DNA of 64,000 nucleotides from Mastigamoeba balamuthi (lineage: Eukaryota; Evosea; Mastigamoebida; Mastigamoebidae), in NCBI GenBank assembly GCA_902651635.1, contig CACRSC010000084.1, positions 226,892-290,891 on the forward strand, given 5' to 3'. Position numbers and translations under genes: made by a program. The notes beneath the pieces are model-generated. The model saw only the letters and a program-made list of their open reading frames with translations, was not told where the DNA came from and did no database searches. Positions 10,701 through 19,820 of the stretch are shown here, in pieces (positions within the stretch are counted from its first letter, which is position 1; every line of letters starts with the position of its first letter).

Positions 10701-13700
10701 GATCGGAGGACTCCACTGCGATCTCGGGGAACACATGCTTGTGGCAGATGTCACACAGGCCCTCAAGAATGCCCTCGAAGTCTATGGTGCCATTCCAGCA
10801 CCTCTCAATGAGGTGGTACATGGGGTCGTTGAGCTCTCCAATGCGTAGAGTCGAGGCATCGGGCATCTTCCTCTGCTCGAACATAATTTTGGTTGTCGGC
10901 GTAGGCATGTCGGGGTACGCGCATTGGCCGTTGCTGAACAGCTCCAGCAGGAACATGCCGACAGAGAAGAGCGTCGACGATTTGGTCAACTTCTTTTCTG
11001 TGAAGACCTCTGGGCACGTCCAACGCACCGCGAACCTCGCGTTGGCCTTGGAGATGTCCGCGACGTCTTTCTTGTCCTTCTCGAAAACAAGTCCCTTGCG
11101 CGTCATGTTGAGTCTGACAACACTTCTGTTGCACGGCCCCTCACACACGACGTTCCTGGCACAGAGGGCTGCGTAGATCCGTCCGTCGCCCCAGAGTGTC
11201 TTGACATCGCGGATTATGCAGCTGATAATTGCTCAGTAATAGAACCAACAATGAAGCAAGTACATAGCAGCAGGAATGAGTCCTTCCACGGGAATCCGAT
11301 ACTTCCAGATGAGACTCCACAAGTCTGTCCGATCTTCTCCGGCGACGGCCATTAGCCTCTCCTATTATGGGATAAGCTCTCTCAAGGCGGGGCAGTGCAC
11401 ACACCATTGGGTCGAATTCAAGGGTTCCAATGACCGCTGAAGGGGCACAAACCGGGTCTTGATCACGGAGACCTGGGAGAAGGGAAACAGCGCTCTGGCA
11501 GTCACTTCTGGCCGAAATGAGCCGATGGAATGGGAAGAACGTCGTCTTGTCCCCCGGGGCGACCACGGCCACGAACTCGAGGAACCAGTTGGGGTTCTCG
11601 CCAGATCTGTCGTGCTCGGCGAGTACCGAGGTGATTGTCTGCATCGGCATGCACGTCAGGGTGAATGCGTCCTCACATCCTGGCTTGAACCTCCCGTCTG
11701 TTCCCGATCCCAGTTTCAGAGGGCCCACGTAGTGCGTCAGCCCGTTGTCGCACACGCAGAGCGTGATCGAGACGTGAGAGGACAGGGTCCCGCTCTGCTC
11801 GATGCCCGTGCCCACGACTATTGTGTAGGCTGCGGCCTCTTGATTACGGGGGAATCCGGGGAGCGATACGATCGTCTTTCCGTCCATCTCGTTGCGGCTC
11901 AGCCACCTGTTGCACGGGAAGAAGTACTCTGACTCGAGGACACAAACAGAAACCCAGTCGAGGAACCAGCCCTTGGTGTGCGGTACATCTCCACCCTCCT
12001 GTCTGGATCTGCTGTGGTAGCCGATGTCGATGGACACCACGTCACCCACATATGGACCCTCCACCACGAATTGAGTTCTGGCACCCGAGCAGAACGGTGG
12101 ACAGATGGGGCCAACCGACAGGCGTTTGCGCTCCCCTGGAAGGCGCACGAGAGGGAGCTCCTCTGTCTTTGCCCTCTCTCCGCGGATCACAACGAAAACC
12201 GATTCGATCGTCTCTGCCCACCCAACCCAGCCGGTCTGCGTGGTGATCTCGTATGCAATGTTGTCCATCGGTAAACTCGAGCAGACCGAGTTGCGTATGC
12301 CCACTCGCACGCCAGATGGCTTGTGATATATGATGCCCTGGGTGAGCTCCTGCACGTATTTCACGTACTGCTCTGGTGTCAGGGAGAGCCACTGGGGTAC
12401 GCAGAGCCACGTTGGGAGATCCTGCGGCTCCTTTGGTATTTCCGGTTCCGGAGTCAGTGGCTTCACTCGGCAGTTGATGCTGTATATCTCTGCCCTCTGT
12501 GGTTTTGCCGAAGCGAGCACTGCCAGAGTCTCCTTGATCTGCTTTTCATGTGTGGCGATCTCCACGAGTGTCGAGTGTATGTCTGCTATCGACTTTGCCT
12601 CCTTCCTGCTCTCCTCGCGCTTCATCTCCTCCTCGCGTATCGACCCTTGGAGCATTGCGTGTATTGACACGATGGACTCTGTCACCCTCCCATCCAGATG
12701 GTACGACTGGCTCGTATGCGACTCGGCGAGCCTCTCGACGTAGGATAGCAGGCGCCTGTCAGACTCCTCTCGTAGCAGCTTCTCTTCGTACACGAGGTCT
12801 TGTATGGTCTTGGCCGCCTCCTTCAATGGTGCGAGGTTGACCTCGATGTGCGATGACAGTTCGCCATCGCGGGAGCTCACCATGCTCATGCGGTGCTTTT
12901 CGAGTATCTGTCTCTCGATGACGATGCGCATCTCGGCCTCCCACCTGGCTCTGTTCTCCTCTTCACGTTTTTTGCGCTCTTTCTCCTCGTTTTCGAGTTG
13001 CGCTTCGGACTTTTTGATTTTCTGCTTCTCCTGCTGATCTCGTTCTTGTGTTTCCTTCAACGCTTCCTGGGACTGCTGCTGGAGTGCGATCAGCCTCTTG
13101 TTTTCCTCCTCCAGGGAGATCCGAGCGCGCATTTCTTGCTCTATCTTGGTCAGCAGCACCTGCAGGGACTCACTCTCAAGGGTACCTTCCGGCTCCGAGT
13201 CAGATGTCTTTCCGTGCTGGCCGTGTGGGGTCTTTGCTATCTCCTCGGGGATTTGGGGCTCTTGGATTAACTGCCGCGGCATCGCATCGGGCTTGGGTGT
13301 CTCTGGCCGTGGGTCGGTGCCTTTGTTCTCCATAATGGGCTCCGTGGACAAGGCCTTGTCCTGCTGCGTGCCGCACACGAGCAGATTGGGGCACCCTGCT
13401 CCCGATGCGTCCTGCTTGGGCGACAGCCACCGGTGCAGTGGCAGCACCCACGAGCACCCTGCAGGCTCCTGTGCGACAACCACACGTAGTAGCAGCCATG
13501 AGACGTTGATGTCCAACTCCAGGGGCTTGAGGGTGACGTTGTTGATGTCGGCGAGGGCCTGCACGAACCCTGCCTGGGGCAGCGAGAAGATGTCGTGGCA
13601 TTCACCGTCCATCACGACCCTCGTGCCACTGATGGCGCTAGTGTCCCTCTCGTGAGCTCTGCCTTCCATCAGAAGGACGAGTTGCGTCGAAGTCCCAGTC

Positions 13701-15508
13701 GAGTCCCTGAGTTCCACGCCCACTCTGACGTTGGTGGGCGCCGGGTTCCTCGAGACAAGTGACAGAGTGTGGCCCTCGGTCGCCTTCTTCGCCAGAGGGA
13801 AGATGTCCTCGTCTCGCTCTTGGCCTCTCTGCTGGACTACCACTGTATTCTGGGAGTCTGTCCTCTGGAGCTGCGGCTCATCAGGGAGCATTTCCGTGGT
13901 GAGGAAGCCATCAGCACTCTTCTGCTGACCCCACTGGAAGACCTTCGAGCAGTGCGCTGAGAGGTCCGTCACTGTCACCCGCTCGACGTGCCACTCGCTT
14001 GCCCGGGTTGCCTCTTCGCAGTCACGGGACAATGCGATTGACTGCAGTTCGCCCACAGACTCGGTCGATACTCTGAACTTGTCTTCGCGGCCGGGCTTGA
14101 ACAGCTTCCCGTCGCCGTTGTAGCCGAGGGGCAGCATCTCCGACGTGCTCCGCGTTCCCCTGAGCGAAATCGAGAGCTCGCACATGAAGGGGGCCACTTG
14201 CGCGGATCCACCGCAGAGAACGGCGACTTCGTACTCACACGGCCTGTGCCCAGGGGTCTTTGCAGCACGCAGCTCGTGCGACGTCTTCCCACCCTTTGCA
14301 GGGCTGACGGAGAGCCACTTGTCGCAGGCGAAGTGCCTCGGACGACCACCGACCCCCACCTCCGAGACGTCGATGCTGCGCACGAACCAGTCGGGCGCCT
14401 TGCCTGCGTTGTCGTGACTCACCACGACGACCGACACATCGCCGATGTCCTCGCACGTCGCCTCGACGTCGTTGGTCTTGCGCAGTGCGATGCTATGCGA
14501 CGCCTTGCCGCTGTCGCTGCGCAGAACGATCGACGGGTTCGCGGTCGTCTCGTCCTCAGAGTCTACGTGGATCTTGTACGTCTTCCAGATGGTCGGCTGG
14601 GTCTTAAGCGTCACCTTGCAGCCGTTCCCCAGGGTCTTGTCGAGCCACGTGTTGTAGCATGGCAGAATCCACGCTCTCCTCGTGGCGCTGTCCTCGAACA
14701 CCGTGACGCAGTCTATCTGCCAGGACGAGTAGAATCCCCTGTTGTCGTGCTCGAGCGTCACCGACCGGAGCTCTCCGACGTTCTCGTGGACGAAGGCCAC
14801 CCTGACCTTGCTGCTCCGCGCGAAGCCACCGCGCGGAGGGGTGAGCGGCACGGGCTTGGAGGACTTGGAGACCGAGTGCTCGCCCTCGAGGGTGACGAAG
14901 ACGTTGGCGTCCGTGGCCGCCCCGCGGTCGTTGCCCGTGACGATCTCGATGCTGTAGGGCCTCGTTCCCCTGCTGCCGGTGCTGCTCTGCGGCACGGCGG
15001 AGATGATGCGCGGCCCGCTCGACGTCCTCGTCCTGCTGAGGACGATCGAGGGCGTGCTGCTGCTGATTGTCCTGCGCTCCTCGTCGCACTCGAAAGTCCA
15101 CGTCGGCGCGCCGGCAACGTCGTCGCGCACCGCCAGCTCCCCGAGGACCCACGACGGGGAGAACCCCGAGCAGTCCGAGGTGACGACGACGCGGGTGATG
15201 TCCCCGTCGTCGAGGTCCGTGCACGACACGCGGAAGCCGTCGTACGATCCGCACTTGAACGGGCCCGGGGCGCCACAGCCGCGGGCACCGCGGCCCAGGA
15301 CGAGCTCCTGGGCCGACAGCAGGGTCGCTGTGCCCAGCCGGACGCTGATCTGCGAGCTGGTCTCTGAGCCCCTCTGGCCGGACGTCCGCGATGTCACGAG
15401 GAAGCTGCGCTTCGTGGTGGCTCCTGATGAGCTGCACCCGGGCCTGGTGCCCGAGACCGAGCCAGCATTTGCGCTCCGAGTACTCGGAGCGCTCGTGAAG
15501 GTCTCCAT
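7701..15508 (-). pseudogene. Proximal copy of PLAT-pseudokinase-TRP channel gene, decaying
   Basis: A paralogue of the gene at 19.8-27.8 kb, with the same 11 exons at the same positions and phases: 15508-11405, 11361-11264, 11221-10453, 10409-10179, 10125-10022, 9967-9902, 9859-9287, 9226-8511, 8467-8203, 8163-8026, 7964-7701. Exon 1 is open for 1368 codons (seven PLAT domains and a coiled coil). The kinase-like region is further degraded than in the sister: IYAALCARN stands where HRD should be. Two lesions follow. An in-frame TAG at 9435-9433 sits where the sister has Glu. A net one-base loss near 8611-8616 shifts frame between S3 and S4, and exon 8 is one base short of a whole phase. Downstream frames still match the sister (NLLIAIMGSTYA in S6). 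TAG ends neighbouring genes, so recoding is unlikely. A truncated channel-less protein could still be made; assembly errors cannot be excluded. Confidence 0.75.
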
Positions 15509-15563
15509 CTTGCGGTGTGGTAGGCTGTCCGTCTGTCTGGCGTTTCAAAAAAAGTAACAATCC

Positions 15564-15574
15564 AAAAATAAAAA
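15564..15574 (-). promoter_or_regulatory. A/T-rich TATA-like stretch before proximal copy
   Basis: A TTTTTATTTTT run on the minus strand lies about 55 nt upstream of the ATG, where the sister gene has a clearer TATTTATAG box. Function is inferred from position only. Confidence 0.3.
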
Positions 15575-15723
15575 CCCGCTGACTTCACTGCTTTTTTGGG
15601 GGGGCGGGGTCTTGTGGAAATGCTCTTTTCCATCTTCTTTCGAACCGATCGGGTCGGCTGGAAATGGACTTTTCAGAATGGACGAACCTTCGCCCAGCAG
15701 ATTCTGTGGGGCTGTGCTGGACC

Positions 15724-15724
15724 N
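15724..15724. other. Assembly gap or ambiguous base
   Basis: One N directly follows a sequence of about 40 nt that recurs exactly just after the gap at 17577-17585, so contig ends may have been misjoined here. Confidence 0.7.
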
Positions 15725-15904
15725 TGTGTGGTGCCATAGCACGACACCACCAGAGTAGCAATGTCAGTGCTCCACTAGGAGGGCGGGCTGTGGAAGAGGC
15801 TGATGGTGGTGGTGTTCCTGACATCGCGTGGGAGCTTGACAGGATAGATATAAGGGCGAGACACATGGGTGCACAAGGGGGTCAGACGAGCTAGCCAGTT
15901 TCTT

Positions 15905-17160
15905 TTTGTTTTCGGTTCCGGTTTTCTTTCTGGGATTTCGGGAATGCGAAAAGGGGGGCGCAGTGGGGCAGCGAGGGCACACTGTTTCCAGTGTTGAGCC
16001 GGTGTCAGCTCCCCCAGCAGACCTGACCCGTATAAGCTCTCTGGGGGATCCCTGTCACCGGCATCACACATGGTCATGTGGGTCACTGCACTTCCTCCAC
16101 TGCGCCGCATGCACGCCACGGACGCCCGAGGACACCCTGCACAACACCACGGCGTGGCATGCTGTCAGCACTGACACGAGCACGAGGAGAAGGCCACGAA
16201 TGGGCAGGGAGAGGTGGGGCGCATCTGTTTCTTGTGTCTGACACCAAGGGGTGCTCCGCGTTGTCGCCGAGGCCCTGTGGCTTTGCAGGTCCTCCGTCTC
16301 CCCTGCGCGGCGGGGTGGTCGCTCTCGATGCCGGCAAGCACTGGTGGAGGCGATGCGAGGGCTGGTGCTGTCTGCGAGTGAGGACCCGCTGAGCCTCGAG
16401 TGTGTCTGCGAGTGTATGCTCACCAGAGATTCTAATGGAATGATGACGGGGGATGCGGGCGAGGGCCGGTCTGCTTTGCACGCGGCCCTACGTCGCAGCG
16501 GGAAGAGATATCACGGGCGACGTCACTGGCAGAGAATTCCATTCCGCGCTTTTTCCCGCGGCTCTTGGGTGGGTAGAAGAAGTCAGATGGGTGTCACTGG
16601 GCCCTTGGGGCACTGCAAGCGAGGCCTCCAGTGTATGGTGCTCGGAGCTGGACCCTCGGCCGCATCGTCACCCAGGGCAGCTCCTTGAGACAGTGCTTGG
16701 CAAGAAAATGTTGCAGAACGATATTCCACACGGGTGACGTCCACAATCTCTTCCTCCCGATCGTGACGTTGGGTCACGTGCAAGCAAAACTGCTCTTGCC
16801 ACATCCCCCGTCATTATTCCATTACAAAACAACAGGCGAAGAACATACACTCGAGGCTCAGCGGGTCCTCACTCGCAGACAGCACCCGCCCCGCATCGCG
16901 TCAATCCATCTGCTGTCGTTGAGACCGACCACTCCGCTGTGCAAAAGAGATGGAGGCCCTGCAAGGCCGCGGGGCCTTGGCGACAACGCGCAGTGCCCGT
17001 TGGTATCGGACACAAGAATCAGATACGCACCGCCCCGCCTGCGCACGCGGCACAGCGAAGGTGGTGAAGCGGCCCATATGACCGAGCGCGATGCCGGTGA
17101 CAGGGATCCCCCAAGGAGCTGACACGGGTCAGGTCCACTGGGGGAGCTGCCGCCGTGGGA
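15905..17160. repeat. Fold-back composite repeat with long imperfect inverted arms
   Basis: The left part (about 16000-16545) recurs in reverse complement at about 16700-17145. Matching landmarks are the GGGGGATCCCTGTCACCGGC block, the CGCGTTGTCGCC block, the AGTGAGGACCCGCTGAGCCT block and the ATGACGGGGGATG block, in mirrored order around roughly 16620. Identity looks high in blocks and interrupted by indels. No frame resembles a transposase, recombinase or reverse transcriptase. It may be a non-autonomous fold-back DNA element or an inverted tandem pair of an unclassified repeat. No target-site duplication was identified. Confidence 0.6.
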
Positions 17161-17236
17161 ACACCTGGCGCTCATCACCTCGGCAGACAAGGAGCACCGG
17201 GGCATCTGCGAGCTGCCGTGCCTGGGACGTGACGGA

Positions 17237-17319
17237 CCCGAGGTTCGAGTGGTTGTGGACGATCCACCACGACATAGACGGGGTCGTGGTGGATCGTCCA
17301 CAGCCACTCGAACTTCGGG
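17237..17319. repeat. 37-bp-arm hairpin
   Basis: Arms 17237-17273 and 17283-17319 are reverse complements with two mismatches, around the 9-nt loop ATAGACGGG. A diverged copy with the same loop core lies at 19041-19126. It sits at the edge of the composite repeat and could be part of a terminal structure. Confidence 0.85.
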
Positions 17320-17446
17320 GCCCATCGCGTCCCTCCCTCATCCTCTTCTGCAGCCCTCCTTGCGCACGTGCTGCGTTGTTGTCCCGCCACCCCCACCCTA
17401 CGCTGGGTGTCCAGAATTTTTTTGATGCCGTAACCCATCTGATGTG

Positions 17447-17576
17447 GGGTGGGGATGCGCGCGGGCAAGCTGCGCTTCCACAGTGCGACGTACGCTCGAC
17501 GATACCACCTACCCCCCCCCCCCACGGGGCGTCGTACACAAGGTTGTGGCACTTAGCAGCCATAGGATTAACATAC
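17447..17576 (+). repeat. Dispersed repeat unit, first copy
   Basis: GGGGTGGGGATGC, then AGCTGCGCT, ACAGTGCGACGT and CAGCCATAGGA, recur in the same order at about 19577-19690. It ends at the assembly gap. A run of C lies inside. Confidence 0.55.
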
Positions 17577-17585
17577 NNNNNNNNN
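17577..17585. other. Assembly gap (9 N)
   Basis: Nine N bases lie between two repeat-derived stretches. The base run after the gap duplicates the run before the N at 15724. Confidence 0.9.
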
Positions 17586-17905
17586 CGAACCTTCGCCCAG
17601 CAGATTCTGTGGGGCTGTGCTGGACCGTTGTTCGGTATCACAAGGTACAGTCATCCGGAAGGACCACGGCCGACCCGCAAGAGTGCACGAACGCCCTAGC
17701 CTTCGTCGAAATCGCAGCAGGAATAGTCGTTCTCTCAGAGCCCCGGTGGTACTTACTGATCAGCTCAGCCCCACAGCAGCTCACAGGGACATCCCTCCGC
17801 GGTGATGATGTCAACTGGATGACTGCCCCATTCAAGTTCTTGAGCTCGAAAGACACGGAGCTCTGGCGCTCAATGAGTGAACAAGCTCCCCAGTATCTTG
17901 CTTTG

Positions 17906-18465
17906 ATTTCAGTTTCGGTTTTCTTTTCTGGGATTTCGGGAATACGATAAAAAGGGGTGCGCAGCGGGGCAGTGAGGGCCCACTGTTTCCGGTGTTGAGC
18001 CTGTGTCAGCTCCCCCAGCGGACCTGACCCGTGCCAGCTCCCCGGGGGATCCCTGCCTCCGGTATCACACACGGTCATGTGGGTCGCTGCGCCGCGTGCA
18101 CGCCACGCACGCCCGGGGGACACCCTGCATAACACCGCGGCGTGGCCTTGCCGTCAGCGCTGCTGCGAGCACGAGGAGAAGGCCACGAATGGTCAGGGAG
18201 GGGTGGGGCGCATCTGCTTCTTTTTGTCCGACCCCAAGGGGCGCTGCACGCTGTCGTAGAGGCCCTGCGGCCTCGCAGGGGCCTCAGCTTCGAGTGTGTG
18301 CTCACCAGAGGTTTGATTGGAATGATGACGGATAATGCGGGCGAGGGCCGGTCTGCTTGTGCACGCGGCCCTACGTCACGACCGGAAGATATCGCGGGCG
18401 ATTCGCTGCGCCTTACACACTCTAGGCACGCCCGGGTACTCTCTGCTCCACGGTGTGGCGTTGCC
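17906..18465 (+). repeat. Second direct copy of the composite repeat's left arm
   Basis: It matches about 15905-16520 in the same orientation. It begins with a CTGGGATTTCGGGAAT block, then TGTTTCCGGTGTTGAGCC, the GTCATGTGGGTC block, GAGCACGAGGAGAAGGCCAC and GGGCGAGGGCCGGTCTGCTT. Divergence is clearly greater than sequencing error, so the duplication is not recent. No coding potential is seen. Confidence 0.65.
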
Positions 18466-18910
18466 GTCAGCCTGTTTTCTTTGTGTCCCACACCAACGGG
18501 TGCTGCGCGTTGTCGCCGATGCCCCGTGGTCTTCCAGGGCCTCTGTCTCCCTTGTGCGGCGGGGTAGTGAGGACCCACTGTGCTTCGAGTGTATGCTCTT
18601 CCCCTGAGTGTTTAATGGAAAAATGACGGGGGATGTGGGCAAGAGCTGTTTTGCTCACACGTGACCCTACGTCACGACCGAGAGAGGACGAGATATTGTG
18701 TGGCGTCATCCGTCGAGAATATCTTTGCTACAGGGGCGACGATGTGGCCAAGGGCCCCAGCACCGAGCACCGGACACTGGAGGCCTCGCTTGTGGCGCCC
18801 CCACAGGCCCAGCGACACCCACCCGACTTCTTCAACCCGCCCAAAGAGCACGCAAGAGACGCGGGAATAAACGCAGGAAGATATTCTCTGCCAGTGACGT
18901 CACATAACCG
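18466..18910 (+). repeat. Third repeat copy, matching the inverted arm
   Basis: It includes the ACACCAACGGGTGCTGCGCG and AGTGAGGACCCACTG blocks. From about 18600 it parallels the reverse complement of 16882-16520 (ATGACGGGGGATGTGG, then ACTGGAGGCCTCGCTTG, then TTCTCTGCCAGTGACGTC). The island is therefore built from several rounds of duplication of one unit. Confidence 0.6.
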
Positions 18911-19160
18911 TGAGCAAATGCCTGGCGACAGGGATCCCCCAGGGGTCTGGTCTGCTCGGGAGCTTCCGCCGTGGGGACGAGGAGCGTTGGGGCATCTGCG
19001 AGCTGGCCGCGGGGAAGCCGTGCCTGGGACGCGATGGGCCCCGAGGTTCGAGTGCATGTGGACGATCCGTCACGACAGGTATAGACGGGGTCGTGGTGCA
19101 TCGTCCACCTCAACCCGAACCTCAGGGCCATCACGTCCCTCCCTCAGCCTCTTCTACAGC
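18911..19160 (+). repeat. Repeat copy carrying the second hairpin
   Basis: It parallels 17088-17365 in direct orientation: GACAGGGATCCCCCA, GGGGCATCTGCGAGCTG, CCGTGCCTGGGACG, then a hairpin with arms 19041-19076 and 19090-19126, then ACGTCCCTCCCTCA. The hairpin arms have several more mismatches than the 17.2-kb copy. Confidence 0.65.
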
Positions 19161-19820
19161 CCGCCTTGGACACACACTCGCACGTGATCAGGGGTCGCCA
19201 GAGGTCGCTGATGACGCTCTGGCTTCTCTCGAGGGTTGGGTGCCGCTGTTGAAGCGCACAGCCGTGCACTTACATATCTCAGAGTGTACGCCAAGATTCG
19301 CGCACGCACCATACCACCCCACGCTGGGGCAACAGTGAACAGAAAGCGATCGCTTTGTGGTGCCCGTCGTTCGAGATGGTCATTCCTGTTGCACTCGATG
19401 ACACGTGCCACGCCTGTATCAATGTGTGAGGCAAGCCGCCCACACTGAGAGAGGCCTCCACACAGTACAGCGCAGACCGCAGGAGAAGCTGAGGGAGGGA
19501 GGCGAACGAGACTAGTGACAGCGGGTCGCCCTGCAGTCCACAATAATCGTTGATGCTGTCAATGCAGTCAACTGATGCAGGGGTGGGGATGCACACGGGA
19601 AAGCTGCGCTACAACAGTGCGACGTCCGGTCAACAATACGCGCCGACCACATGGTTCACTCGGCAGCCATAGGAATAAAATACAAACAGCTGGTATCACC
19701 ACTGTTGGTCTCCATTCGCTGTGCTGACTCACAGCAAAGGCCAGCCCGAGTGCCGCTCGTGGTCCTCACCCCAGAGCCCGACAGCCCCATTATGATAAAG
19801 ACTCCTTCTCATTCGAGCTG
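19161..19820. other. Spacer with a diverged repeat unit near its end
   Basis: No credible coding frame. About 19577-19690 is the second copy of the unit at 17447-17576. The end abuts the stop codon of the intact PLAT-channel gene. Confidence 0.5.

Noticed and set aside
15905-18910. CRISPR-like array
   Set aside because: Repeats are hundreds of bases long, partly inverted and diverged, with no regular short spacers, in a eukaryotic context.
15905-19820. A transposase or retroelement gene in the repeat island
   Set aside because: No frame shows DDE, RNase H, reverse transcriptase or integrase motifs; all frames are short and unlike neighbouring coding composition.
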